Shown piece after piece: positions 27,950-36,479 of a stretch of 64,000 nt of DNA. How positions within the stretch are numbered: position 1 is the stretch's first letter; every line of letters starts with the position of its first letter. Below the pieces are notes generated by a model that had not been told where the DNA came from, made no database searches, and was given only the letters and a program-made list of their open reading frames with translations. Position numbers and translations under genes: made by a program. Source of the stretch: JACDAE01 sp963717195 (GTDB taxonomy: Bacteria > Chloroflexota > Ktedonobacteria > Ktedonobacterales > Ktedonobacteraceae); the NCBI GenBank assembly GCA_963717195.1, contig CAVQVR010000021.1:1178001-1242000 (forward strand), written 5' to 3'.

Positions 27950-29134
27950 CTAGCCATTGTGGCTGCTAGATGCAACAACGCTATCAGCAATAAAGCGCAT
28001 ATCCATTTCTTCCAGCGTCTTCTTCTTACCAAGCAGCATTTTTGCTATATCAAAAGCAGAGTCCAGTTGCTCTTTCTCCAACTCATAGCCCAATTCGTGC
28101 ATTTGAGCGGCAAGAGCGGCCCGACCTGAGAGTTTTCCCATATACATGCGCCGATCAGCAGGGGTCAAACCGATGGATTCGGGTGTCATAATCTCATACG
28201 TTCGTGTATCCTTCAAGACTCCATCCTGATGAATGCCACCGCCATGAGAAAATGCGTTTTTCCCCACAATTGGCTTGCTCCACTGGACCTCCATCCCTGA
28301 AAGTTTCGCAATCAGGCGACTGGTTGGCGCGATCTTTGTCGTGTCGACTTGGATATCCATCCCTATATCAGCAGAGCGCGTGTGAACAGCCATGACCACC
28401 TCTTCTGTCGCTGCATTGCCTGCACGCTCACCCAGTCCATTAAAGCTGGTATCAACGCGCTCGGCCCCGTTGCGTAAGCCCTCTAATGCATTGGCGACGG
28501 CGAGACCCAGATCATTATGACAATGCACTGAGATGCGCAGCATTGGGAATTCTTTCTTGACATCGGCAACCAACTGGCCAAATTCCCAGGGGAGTGCGAA
28601 ACCGACGGTATCACAGAGCGTGACAAAACGCACACCTTCTTTTACCAATGCTCCACAAACCTCTAGAATAAAATCGTGCTCGGTACGAGTCGTATCTTCC
28701 AACGCAAAATCTACGTTCTCGGTATAGGTGCGGGCATGAGCAACTGCTGTTCGGGCCATCTCAAGCACCTCTTCACGCGTCTTATGCAATTTTATTTCTC
28801 GATGTAACGGTGACACACTGATAAAGGGCTCAATGACAGGGTGGGTCGCTATCTTGACAGCCTCCCACGCTGCGTCAATGTCTGTTTTGTAAGCTCTGCC
28901 AATCGCACATACTTCAGTTTGCTCAATTTTGGAGGCAATCAAACGCACAGCTTCAAATTCTGCCGGTGAAGAGATTGGAAAACCGCAATCTAGTGTGTCA
29001 AAGCCCATATCTGCTAATGCCTGGGCAATGGCTAACTTCTCTTCGGGAAAATAGTTCACGCCCGGCGTTTGTTCACCATCACGAAGCGTGGTTTCGTAAA
29101 ACTTGAGGATACGAGGTTCTGTTGCCATAATCAT
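27950..29134 (-). CDS. leuA: 2-isopropylmalate synthase-type enzyme lacking the regulatory domain
   Basis: A 394-residue DRE-TIM metallolyase. The metal/substrate motif TTLRDGEQTPG, the HCHNDLG zinc ligands and NGLGERAGN are present. In this context it condenses acetyl-CoA with 2-oxoisovalerate, the first leucine step. The C-terminal LeuA_dimer leucine-binding domain (about 130 residues in the usual 500-residue enzyme) is absent; the protein ends after the helical communication region. Feedback inhibition by leucine may be lost, or the enzyme may be a homocitrate/citramalate-like relative. A good AAAAGGAG precedes the ATG. Confidence 0.88.
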   Translation of the reverse strand: MIMATEPRILKFYETTLRDGEQTPGVNYFPEEKLAIAQALADMGFDTLDCGFPISSPAEFEAVRLIASKIEQTEVCAIGRAYKTDIDAAWEAVKIATHPVIEPFISVSPLHREIKLHKTREEVLEMARTAVAHARTYTENVDFALEDTTRTEHDFILEVCGALVKEGVRFVTLCDTVGFALPWEFGQLVADVKKEFPMLRISVHCHNDLGLAVANALEGLRNGAERVDTSFNGLGERAGNAATEEVVMAVHTRSADIGMDIQVDTTKIAPTSRLIAKLSGMEVQWSKPIVGKNAFSHGGGIHQDGVLKDTRTYEIMTPESIGLTPADRRMYMGKLSGRAALAAQMHELGYELEKEQLDSAFDIAKMLLGKKKTLEEMDMRFIADSVVASSSHNG

Positions 29135-29523
29135 TTACTCCTTTTGTAAAGGATCTTTCATTGTGCACTATTACATAATGACATCCATAGATGATAGGAG
29201 TTGAGGGAAGCCAGAGCTTACTGTATGGGGCGTAGATGCAGGGATAATGTGCGCTCGATACAAAGCTGGTCGCCGAAACTCCTTTGTTCCGACTCTCTAT
29301 CTATTGTAAACAGCTAACAGGAAAATTATACGCAACTCATAAAGAGTATGCAAGCTTCTCTGATTTAACTACTACTACTAACTACAGCCTACACACCCGA
29401 CCCAAGGGAAAGAAAACGAAAAATAAGCTCAAATAAGATTAGACAAAGGCTCAACTTCATGTTATGATTGAGTCGGTAATATCCTGAGTTCTCATCATAA
29501 GTGCTTTATAAGCAGTAAGGAGT
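29135..29523. other. Divergent region between leuA and the Yip1 gene
   Basis: It holds the leucine-operon promoter at 29325-29353, an approximately 180-base leader of unknown structure on the minus strand, and a short upstream region for the plus-strand Yip1 gene. No RNA family is recognised. Confidence 0.5.
29325..29353 (-). promoter_or_regulatory. Promoter of the leucine operon
   Basis: On the minus strand TTGCAT (29348-29353) and a perfect TATAAT (29325-29330) lie 17 bases apart. The predicted transcript has a leader of about 180 bases before leuA. I saw no T-box sequence in it and no leader peptide with leucine codons. Confidence 0.7.
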
Positions 29524-30453
29524 ATGAGTATGTCTCAAGATGCGAATCAAGGTTATGGTGACAATACGCCACCTTCTCAACAGCCACCCTATGGCCCTCC
29601 ACCTCCGTGGCAGAATCCCTATGGACCACCTCCAACGGGTTATGGACCACCACAAAACCCCTATGGACCACCTCCAGAAGGTTATAGTCCCTATGGAGGC
29701 CCTCCCGGCTATAATGTACCGCCTCCGGGATCAGAGCCAGCCTTTTCAGGTCCGGCTGGCAACCAGTTTCGGTTGAGACCTCTTCCATTGAAAGAAGCTT
29801 TCAAGCAATTACCGAACCAGTATAGATATGTGCTGACAAAACCAGGGGCAGCGACCTTTGCTGAGGAACTCCCTAAAGCATCATGGGATATTACTCTGGT
29901 CCAGATCTTGATCATGATCGTGGTTGCAATTGTCTTAGGACTTATCCGTGCCGCAATTACATCTGCAACGGTGAACGCCACACTCTCTGGGACTGGTCTA
30001 TCAAGTCTTGATTTGCGGACTTTCTCATCACTGATCTATGCCACATCGTTTAGTAGTGTTTTTCTTAGTATCATCACCGTTCCATTAGGCTTTTTCATTG
30101 GTGTAGGCATACAATTCTTGATCGCCAAAGCGTTTAAAGGTGAGGGCACGTTCCTGACGCAAAGCTATACCTCACTACTGTATCAGGTGCCAATTTATAT
30201 CGTCAGCTCTCTTATCTCTTTGCTAACTGTCATCCCCGTTGTTGGTAGTATTATTGTTATTCCGATCGCGGCGGCATTGTTTATCTACAGTGTCGTGCTG
30301 AACGTCTATCAGATCATGGCTGTTCACCGTCTCTCTGGTGGTAAAGCGGTATGGGTCGTCCTTATTCCGTACATCGTCTTATTTGTGCTTCTCCTGTTAT
30401 GTGGGATAGTGGCTGGTGCTGTTATCTACAGTATCGTGAGGACGATGCACTAA
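29524..30453 (+). CDS. Yip1-domain membrane protein with proline-rich N-terminus
   Basis: A 309-residue protein. Residues about 15-75 are a disordered Pro/Gly/Tyr repeat region (units like NPYGPPP and GYGPP). After that comes a Yip1-like domain beginning with FKQLPNQYRYVLTKPG, with five membrane helices, among them LVQILIMIVVAIVLGLI and VWVVLIPYIVLFVLLLLCG. Yip1 proteins handle membrane organisation in eukaryotes; the bacterial role is unknown. Two in-frame ATGs (29524 and 29530) are both usable. Confidence 0.7.
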   Translation: MSMSQDANQGYGDNTPPSQQPPYGPPPPWQNPYGPPPTGYGPPQNPYGPPPEGYSPYGGPPGYNVPPPGSEPAFSGPAGNQFRLRPLPLKEAFKQLPNQYRYVLTKPGAATFAEELPKASWDITLVQILIMIVVAIVLGLIRAAITSATVNATLSGTGLSSLDLRTFSSLIYATSFSSVFLSIITVPLGFFIGVGIQFLIAKAFKGEGTFLTQSYTSLLYQVPIYIVSSLISLLTVIPVVGSIIVIPIAAALFIYSVVLNVYQIMAVHRLSGGKAVWVVLIPYIVLFVLLLLCGIVAGAVIYSIVRTMH

Positions 30454-30479
30454 GCCGTCTTCTTCCAGAACCATATTCC

Positions 30480-30507
30480 GTCGATTCTTTACAGAGTCGG
30501 CGTTTTT
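30480..30507 (+). terminator. Intrinsic terminator after the Yip1 gene
   Basis: CGTCGATTC and GAGTCGGCG pair (two G-U pairs) around a short loop and are followed by T7, 27 bases after the stop codon. Confidence 0.8.
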
Positions 30508-30734
30508 TTATGGTGAGAGATAGTGCTCAGGCGCTTTAAGGCAGTAATGAACCGCGTAGTACTTACTCCTTATAAACATTGAGTCATGTAGATTTATAGC
30601 TTATAATAATTGTAGGCAAAGGTATAGATTTTCCTGTAAATAGGATTGTATACTTTGATCCATGCTCTAATAGCATTCGTGTTACAGTGGATGCAGTATG
30701 AGAAAATCTTTATAGTAGAAAAGGACGATTTTTA

Positions 30735-31190
30735 ATGGACATTTCAGGTAGCCAGAAGATTAAAGCACCGCGTCAGGTTGTATTTCGAGCACTTCTGGAT
30801 CCCCAGGTTCTCCAACACAGCATTCCAGGCTGTGAGTCTGCCGAGTTTGTCGATTTCCCAACTGGTCGTCAGCTCAAAATGACAATTTCAATCGATTTTC
30901 CGGGCTTAAAAGGATCGCATACAATCTTTCTGCAGACTGGCGAGGTTGTGCCTCCTTCTCGGGTCGTTTTGATTACTGAGCCAAGCAGTTCGATTGGATC
31001 CATCAAAGCGATCTGCACAATCGACCTTACTGAAGCAGCCGATGGTACCGATCTTATCTATAACGCCCTTGCCGAGCGTGATGGCAAGCTCGCAGCCATT
31101 CCTGATATTATGATCAAAGGTCCTGTCAAGAGTATGCTGGATCGCTTCTTTAAGAATTTTGAGAAGCAGATTGCCAGTATTCCTGCATAA
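30735..31190 (+). CDS. CoxG/SRPBCC-family protein
   Basis: A 151-residue protein with the START-like fold of the carbon monoxide dehydrogenase subunit G family: MDISGSQKIKAPRQVVFRALLDPQVLQHSIPGCE is the family N-terminus, and the C-terminal amphipathic helix (VKSMLDRFFKNFEKQI) is present. CoxG family members bind hydrophobic ligands or help molybdenum-enzyme assembly, but no CO dehydrogenase gene is nearby, so the ligand here is unknown. It ends at a strong bidirectional terminator. Confidence 0.8.
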   Translation: MDISGSQKIKAPRQVVFRALLDPQVLQHSIPGCESAEFVDFPTGRQLKMTISIDFPGLKGSHTIFLQTGEVVPPSRVVLITEPSSSIGSIKAICTIDLTEAADGTDLIYNALAERDGKLAAIPDIMIKGPVKSMLDRFFKNFEKQIASIPA

Positions 31191-31196
31191 TAGAGA

Positions 31197-31243
31197 AGCA
31201 AGAAAAAGGGATGATCACAACGTGATCATCCCTTTTTCTTGCT
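31197..31243. terminator. Bidirectional 22-bp perfect hairpin terminator
   Basis: Arms 31197-31218 and 31222-31243 pair without mismatch around a 3-base loop. The stem contains A5/T5 runs on the outer side, so either strand yields a hairpin and U tract. It separates the convergent CoxG-like and XRE genes. Confidence 0.88.
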
Positions 31244-31257
31244 CAGAATGAACGTCA

Positions 31258-31485
31258 TTATGAAACGAGATCAAGGGTTTGAACCCCGAGCACGTGTGCC
31301 AGTAAGCGAACATGGTAGGGCTGTGGATCGACATGCCCATTTTCCAGATGAGTGATAGTGTCACGACGAAGACCAGTCATCTCTGCCAGTTGACCAAGGC
31401 TCAGGCCTTTTCGCTGGCGTAGAAGACGCAAGTTGGGAAGGCCGTGCGCTTTTCCCACTTTCTCACGGGTCGTTCCCTGTTTCAT
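31258..31485 (-). CDS. Small XRE/Cro-family helix-turn-helix regulator
   Basis: A 75-residue protein that is almost entirely a HTH_3 domain: NLRLLRQRKGLSLGQLAEMTGLRRDTITHLENGHVDP spans the helix-turn-helix, followed by the closing helices. DNA-binding without an effector domain. No adjacent toxin partner is visible. The start follows a good AAAGGAGAGG. Confidence 0.85.
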   Translation of the reverse strand: MKQGTTREKVGKAHGLPNLRLLRQRKGLSLGQLAEMTGLRRDTITHLENGHVDPQPYHVRLLAHVLGVQTLDLVS

Positions 31486-31793
31486 ATTCCTCTCCTTTGA
31501 GGTATGGCCGTATCTTCTGACTTTCCCATCAACGCTGAAAGAAAAGCGCTTACTGCATGATTTTACTCATACATTCAGCATATCCTATGTTAAGTAGCAT
31601 ACCAGATTAAACCCTGTATTGTCCAGTCATCTCCAGTGCTACTTACGTTAAAATACGACTGTCATACCACTGTATACTCGTGACTTGATCCGTTACCGTC
31701 GGGTAGCCGGATGAGTATGGTTGCTGTAGAGTAGAACGCCAAAACAGGTGAAAAGGTTGCAGCAAAGGGGAAAAATCCATGTTGAGGACAAGA
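31486..31793. other. Intergenic region between two minus-strand genes
   Basis: About 308 bases between the XRE gene and the anti-sigma-like gene. It probably contains the promoter of the XRE gene. No gene, RNA or repeat is recognisable. Confidence 0.4.
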
Positions 31794-33002
31794 TCAAGGA
31801 TTAATATTCTCATTTGCATGTCCTCTTGAGGGGGGAATGACTGATGAAGGCTGACCCACGACGCTCCAGGAAGTTCCCTCAGGACTATCCAGGTAGATCA
31901 CGTCACCGGAGAATAACCATGTTGAGTCTTCAAGGGTTATCATTATGTCAGCGTTGCTGTCTATATGCATCGCATGCATTATATTAAAAGATGCCATTGA
32001 AACTGCGATATTTTGCAAGATCGTGCCATTAATACCATCGCGTTGGTCCCCAACAATCCAGAAGATGATCCCATTATGTTCATAAATCAGTTCGTTGCGG
32101 GTACCAAACACCCATGCCTGTGAAACCTTTGTCCTCTGCCCCCATTGACCATCCACATAAACCGCTACCTGTCCTGAACCGTTATTGCCAATAGCGATCT
32201 GGTGGGCTGCGCCAGACTGTACGACCTGAAGAACCTTGCCTGTAGGTTTGAACTCACGAATAGCGATACGTCCAGTTCCATGCGCCTTTACACCGGGGAG
32301 CAGGTAGTTATAGTTTAATTGAATGACGGGACCATCGGCCCAGGTTTGGTCAGGGCCATTCAGGATAGAGAGACTATCCAAAGAATAATTATCGGGTAGA
32401 GTCTCTGGCCAGTACATAGGGAATGAAAGCTGCTGTTGCACGCTTAATATGCTTACTTGCTTGAATTGAGAATGAGCAGCATGTTGATTATTCTGTTTCT
32501 GAACAACATGAGTTGATAGCTCTTTAGGATATCCTTGTACCTGTAATACGCCACTATGCGCACCAGACCACAGAATAGCCAGACCGGCAGCAAATGAAGT
32601 ACCTGTTGTGATCATCGTCACGAGTGCAAATAGCATACAGGCAGCGATCAATGTTATCATAGGACGACCAGGAGGAAGGACCTGCCTGGGGGAATAAAAA
32701 GGCGTATGTGGAGAGCGAAAGAGACGACGGCGCAACTGTAAGCGACGGAAAACATGGGCACAGGTCTTTTGCTCAAACCCTTGCTCAACCATTTGGAAAC
32801 GTGGATGTTCCGGCTCCAGCAGGGTTTGCACAAAATAAGGAGGAACCTCTTCATCTTGCGACGAAAAGAGGCTTCCCAGTTCCTGTGCAAAGGCCATATC
32901 TTCTGCAGAGAAATCATCTGGCAACCCCTTCTCTCGTAAAGAAAGGGAAAAGAGGTCATTCTTTTTTCCAGATGATTGCTCGTCAAATTCGCTTGTACTC
33001 AT
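31794..33002 (-). CDS. Membrane protein encoded with an ECF sigma factor, candidate anti-sigma factor
   Basis: About 402 residues. ATG 33002 is preferred, seven bases after AAGGAG; the frame could extend to 33062 inside the sigma gene. A charged N-terminal half (about 1-110) lacks a zinc-binding HxxxCxxC motif. One membrane helix (MITLIAACMLFALVTMITTG, about 115-135) follows, then an extracytoplasmic domain rich in beta strands (ALSFPMYWPETLPDNYSL, VAVYVDGQWGQ). The 20-base overlap with the sigma gene points to co-translation and a one-to-one partner role. The fold resembles the DUF4367/RsgI-type outer sensors only loosely. Confidence 0.65.
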   Translation of the reverse strand: MSTSEFDEQSSGKKNDLFSLSLREKGLPDDFSAEDMAFAQELGSLFSSQDEEVPPYFVQTLLEPEHPRFQMVEQGFEQKTCAHVFRRLQLRRRLFRSPHTPFYSPRQVLPPGRPMITLIAACMLFALVTMITTGTSFAAGLAILWSGAHSGVLQVQGYPKELSTHVVQKQNNQHAAHSQFKQVSILSVQQQLSFPMYWPETLPDNYSLDSLSILNGPDQTWADGPVIQLNYNYLLPGVKAHGTGRIAIREFKPTGKVLQVVQSGAAHQIAIGNNGSGQVAVYVDGQWGQRTKVSQAWVFGTRNELIYEHNGIIFWIVGDQRDGINGTILQNIAVSMASFNIMHAMHIDSNADIMITLEDSTWLFSGDVIYLDSPEGTSWSVVGQPSSVIPPSRGHANENINP

Positions 33003-33645
33003 GTATATGCTCCTTGAGCGCCTCGCGTAAGCTTTTCCGCGCTCGCCAGAGTCGAGTGTCAACAGCGTGGCGGGTCAGGCCTGTTTTCGCTGCCAGCTCC
33101 TCCGTAGTGGCGAACTTAAAATAACGTTGATAGATTAAATAACGGTCAAGCTCCGGCAACGTCGCCAAGGCAAGGCGCAGTTCCTCGCGCCTCTCGCTCT
33201 GTTCTAGCAAATTTTCCATACTTGTTTCTGGATGGGGCGGCAGAGTTACCCTATTGTCCTCATACCCGTACCCAGAAGATCTACGCTTCCCGGCTCCATC
33301 AGCCGAGTTCCATTGCCGACTTTCATCAGCCGATTGAATAATGTGTGTCTGACGCCGACACAACTGACGCCGACGATCCAGCGCAATATATTTCGCTCGC
33401 ATCGTTAGCCATGTGCGCAATGTGCCACGGTCTGTATCAAAGGTATCAATCTCTTGCCACACAGCTACGAAGAGATCATTGACGCACTCTTCTGCATCCT
33501 GCGCGACACCGATACCATCCAGAACCAGGCGAATAAAATAAAATACCTCACGAGAATACCGGGAGATGAGTGTTTCCAACGCCTCCGGGTCATGCTCAAG
33601 TAACCGCCGGGCAAGGTCATCATCTGACCAGTCATGTCGCACCAT
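32983..33645 (-). CDS. ECF-type RNA polymerase sigma factor
   Basis: A 220-residue sigma-70-family factor. Region 2 lies at about 10-85 (LISRYSREVFYFIRLVLDG, ECVNDLFVAVWQEIDTFD, RGTLRTWLTMRAKYIALDRRR) and region 4 at about 150-210 (LPELDRYLIYQRYFKFATTEELAAKTGLTRHAV). A Ser/Gly-rich linker of about 45 residues joins them. The ATG is six bases after AAGGAG. It probably responds to an envelope signal through the overlapping membrane gene. A structured leader lies just upstream. Confidence 0.93.
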   Translation of the reverse strand: MVRHDWSDDDLARRLLEHDPEALETLISRYSREVFYFIRLVLDGIGVAQDAEECVNDLFVAVWQEIDTFDTDRGTLRTWLTMRAKYIALDRRRQLCRRQTHIIQSADESRQWNSADGAGKRRSSGYGYEDNRVTLPPHPETSMENLLEQSERREELRLALATLPELDRYLIYQRYFKFATTEELAAKTGLTRHAVDTRLWRARKSLREALKEHIHEYKRI

Positions 33646-33667
33646 CCATTGCTCCTTGCAGATCTAC

Positions 33668-33753
33668 ATACCTCTTCGTAATGAAAGAGATAGCCGCTAG
33701 GCACCCAGTTGTAGCAATCCTGGCAAGACGGCTATATGGAGGAGAAGAGGTAT
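33668..33753 (-). promoter_or_regulatory. Nested hairpin in the sigma-factor leader
   Basis: An outer 10-bp stem (33668-33677 with 33744-33753) encloses a 7-bp stem (ATAGCCG at 33690-33696 with CGGCTAT at 33730-33736) and an inner CCAG/CTGG pair. On the minus strand it ends about 23 bases before the sigma-factor ATG. It may control translation or mRNA stability. It matches no riboswitch I know. Confidence 0.45.
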
Positions 33754-33881
33754 ACCTGATCAGTGGTACCACTCGCCGTTGCTCTGTATAAATATACGTC
33801 TTTCGGAGACATACATCTCTCAATGCATTGGCTTCCTATTTATTTTGCTTAAAATAACGATAAAAGTCAAGCTTTCCGCAT

Positions 33882-33905
33882 GGGCACAATAAATCTGGCC
33901 CGTGC
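33882..33905. repeat. Second copy of a dispersed intergenic repeat core
   Basis: GGGCACAATAAATCTGGCCC resembles the right arm of the large hairpin at 3766-3784 (GGCGCAATACATCTGGCCC). Only a short core is shared; the copy here lacks the full inverted arm. Confidence 0.4.
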
Positions 33906-34012
33906 ATCCATGCTTTACGGATGATGCTTCTCGTTATTTAAAACGTTCGGAGCACTGTGCGAGTCACTTCGCCTGCTCGCATATGGTCAATTTCCAGATC
34001 GCATTAATTTAT

Positions 34013-34606
34013 TCAAGCATTGAGAGGTATAAAGACCACCTGCGCTGACTCAGAACGATACAGCAGTTGCAGTTTTTTGATCGCAAAGTTAGGAATCTGC
34101 TGGAAAGCCAGCGTTCCACTACGTACACTGTCGGCTGCAATTGTGCCAAAGAAATTCCCATTGGTGCCGGGAGGCAATCCAAACATGTCTCCCTCGGCTC
34201 CCACGAGCTGATAGGAAGTTGCCAGATTCTTGATGCTTTTGCCACTCGTATTCTTAACTATCAATTTGACCGTGATCGTTGTCATACCAGTCGTCGTATT
34301 GGCCAGCCTGCTCACACTCTCAATCACCAGTGTACGATCCGCTAACCCGATTTGTTGACTGGAAGCACCGCCGCCGGGGACTGGTGTGGGGGATTGTATA
34401 ATAATGGGACCAGTTCCAGGCTTGTTTGCATCAACTTTAGTGTTGACAATAACCGTAGGAGATATGGTACGTCCCTGGGTCTGAGAATTTGTACTGCTTG
34501 CGGCACTACTTGTCGTGCCTGGAAGATTGCATCCAGCTAACAGGATTAGCAGACCGAGCAACGTACAGGGCACTAGAAAGGTTCGATACTTACGATAAAT
34601 CTGCAT
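34013..34606 (-). CDS. DUF4352-type lipoprotein
   Basis: About 197 residues from ATG 34606. A lipoprotein signal (FLVPCTLLGLLILLAGC) ends at the lipobox LAGC, so the protein is lipid-anchored outside the membrane. A Ser/Thr-rich linker follows, then an immunoglobulin-like DUF4352 domain (DRTLVIESVSRL, ITVKLIVKNTSGKSI, GTLAFQQIPNFAIKKL). Such proteins are structural or ligand-binding; the ligand is unknown. The TTG at 34618 is a less likely start. Confidence 0.8.
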   Translation of the reverse strand: MQIYRKYRTFLVPCTLLGLLILLAGCNLPGTTSSAASSTNSQTQGRTISPTVIVNTKVDANKPGTGPIIIQSPTPVPGGGASSQQIGLADRTLVIESVSRLANTTTGMTTITVKLIVKNTSGKSIKNLATSYQLVGAEGDMFGLPPGTNGNFFGTIAADSVRSGTLAFQQIPNFAIKKLQLLYRSESAQVVFIPLNA

Positions 34607-34857
34607 ACTCACTCTCAACTCGATATATAAATGTTACACTCACCATCAATCATTATCTTGCTAATAGATACTCCTGTCAATGCTGTTAGTACTTTTAATC
34701 CAGAGGTCACTACATTGACAGCCAGGAAGCCTTTTCCCTGGCTGTTCATAGCTACTTTATCTCAAACTAACGGTCAAGCGTAAGAAATTTGGGAGAATAT
34801 CGTCCATGAGAATATGTTACTTGTCATGCAGGGCTATGAAGGTAGCGTGTCGAACCA

Positions 34858-35739
34858 CTATTTACGCAGGTCATATAAGGGTAAGCCTGTCTTCTCCACG
34901 ATTAATGCGTTCACAGTATGAAGTTGCTGCTCGTATTGCTCTGGCGTTCCTACTGGTCTGATTAATCGATCTTCGTGCCCTGTATTTCTTCTGTTCCCTG
35001 ACCATTGAATGACTTCTTGCTCACTGGCTAGCTCATAGGTGAGCGGTAATTTATTATTAATTCTTCCATCATATGGAAGAGCGTCGATTGCAAAGAAACG
35101 TGCTTTATCCCAGGGGATATGCTGCAGCTTTGGCGAGAGGATCGTTTTCATAGAGAGGCCCGTTTCATCTAAGATGAGTTGCCTATTCCCTTGCAGAATG
35201 ACTGTGTAGACGAAAAGCGCAATGAAAACTGCACAGTCAAAGAGTATGACAGTGATCTGGACCTGAGAAAAGTTAACCCATATATTTATAATGAAGATCA
35301 GGATCATTATAAGTGCGAAGAAGCCAAGAATAGCCAGCATTATTGGCCAGTAGAGCTGATAGCGTATGACCAGGGGTAACACAGGTGTTGACGAGTTGGG
35401 AACAGGTTGCTGGTCGGCCAGTAACACCTGTTCACTAAGCGCAACTGCCTGGCGCTTCTGCTCAGTCTTTTTATAAGAACGCATCTGGAAAAACGCGTTA
35501 ATTGGTAACATTATTCCACATAAAAATAGTACATTTGGATTTACAAGCATGTAAGGCATGTAAAAAACTTCTGTATGAATGGTGTGTTTAACGATAACAT
35601 CTATCGCAAACAACACACACCAGATGCCGAGCAGCCAGAAGCCGATATTACGCATTTTTATACTGTTGGTTAATCTTGGATCACTTTTGATTGGTGGTAG
35701 ATTTCTTCTTGTTGCTGTTGCTGTCTGCTCCTGTACCAT
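34858..35739 (-). CDS. Membrane protein of unknown function, PH-like C-terminal region
   Basis: A 293-residue protein with four membrane helices in two pairs (about 30-50 and 70-90, then about 128-150 and 160-180; for example WPIMLAILGFFALIMILIFII). The region after the last helix (ILDETGLSMKTILSPKLQHIPWDKARFFAI) has the strand pattern of bacterial PH (bPH_5-like) domains. A strong AGGAGGAG ribosome-binding site precedes the ATG. Function unknown. Confidence 0.6.
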   Translation of the reverse strand: MVQEQTATATRRNLPPIKSDPRLTNSIKMRNIGFWLLGIWCVLFAIDVIVKHTIHTEVFYMPYMLVNPNVLFLCGIMLPINAFFQMRSYKKTEQKRQAVALSEQVLLADQQPVPNSSTPVLPLVIRYQLYWPIMLAILGFFALIMILIFIINIWVNFSQVQITVILFDCAVFIALFVYTVILQGNRQLILDETGLSMKTILSPKLQHIPWDKARFFAIDALPYDGRINNKLPLTYELASEQEVIQWSGNRRNTGHEDRLIRPVGTPEQYEQQLHTVNALIVEKTGLPLYDLRK

Positions 35740-35960
35740 TTATTTCTCCTCCTGGATCAATAGTAAGAATATATAATTCAGAGTACTTACCTTTTTCCGT
35801 AGAATTGCTTTTCTCTATTTACATCACGTATACATGGAGATAATAGATGCGCATATTGTAATTCTCTGTGTCAAAGAGGAGTCCCTACTATACTAGACTT
35901 TATCAAATTGGCTTATTAGCCTTCTATTGTTTCCTACCAAACAAAAAGGAGACCTATGGC

Positions 35961-36398
35961 ATGGCAACAGCACGATTTACATTCCTGGCAGCAGTTCATC
36001 TCTTTCTCGTACGCAACAACTCGATCTTACTTCTGCGCCGTTACAACACGGGTTATGCGGATGGGCAATACAGTGTCATCGCAGGCCATCTAGACGGCAA
36101 CGAAGAGATCAAGGTTGCAATGGTCAGAGAAGCCTGGGAAGAAGCTAATATCAAGATAATAGCATCAGAGCTTCAGATTGTAGGCGTCATGCATCGTAAA
36201 TCTGTACAAGAACGGATAGATTTCTTTCTCATGGCGAACTTGTGGACAGGTGAAATTGTCAATAAAGAGCCAGGTAAATGCGATGATCTCAGGTGGTTTC
36301 CTCTCACGGTACTACCTGAAAACACCGTTCCGTATGTAAGAAAGGCCATCGAAAATTATCAGCAGGGGAACTGGTTTGACAGCTTTGGATGGTCATAA
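35961..36398 (+). CDS. Nudix hydrolase
   Basis: About 145 residues from ATG 35961, nine bases after AAAAGGAG; the open frame reaches back to 35868 without a good ribosome-binding site. The Nudix box reads GHLDGNEEIKVAMVREAWEEANI, matching GX5EX7REUXEEXGU except that the last Gly is Asn. The catalytic Glu pair is intact. The enzyme should cleave a nucleoside diphosphate linked to another group; the substrate is unknown. Confidence 0.85.
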   Translation: MATARFTFLAAVHLFLVRNNSILLLRRYNTGYADGQYSVIAGHLDGNEEIKVAMVREAWEEANIKIIASELQIVGVMHRKSVQERIDFFLMANLWTGEIVNKEPGKCDDLRWFPLTVLPENTVPYVRKAIENYQQGNWFDSFGWS

Positions 36399-36479
36399 AC
36401 TGATTTTGTGATAGCATGCTATTATCAAAAAAAAATCGTAACGGGAAGCATGTAACTATAGCGCAAGGAGTATTAAAAT

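Larger units (their letters stand above)
33646..34012. other. Intergenic region upstream of the sigma gene and downstream of the lipoprotein gene
   Basis: About 367 bases. It contains the nested hairpin at 33668-33753, a GTGGTACCAC palindrome near 33764-33773, and the dispersed-repeat core at 33882-33905. No gene is seen. Confidence 0.5.

Noticed and set aside
29135..29330. T-box or leucine-leader attenuator before leuA
   Set aside because: No T-box consensus, no run of leucine codons in a short frame and no terminator/antiterminator pair could be made out.
31258..31485. XRE regulator as antitoxin of a toxin-antitoxin pair
   Set aside because: No small partner gene is adjacent on either side.
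33761..33776. T-box-like GTGGTACC upstream of the sigma factor
   Set aside because: It is a simple GTGGTACCAC palindrome, sits upstream of the hairpin instead of next to a terminator, and lacks the GCG end of the T-box.
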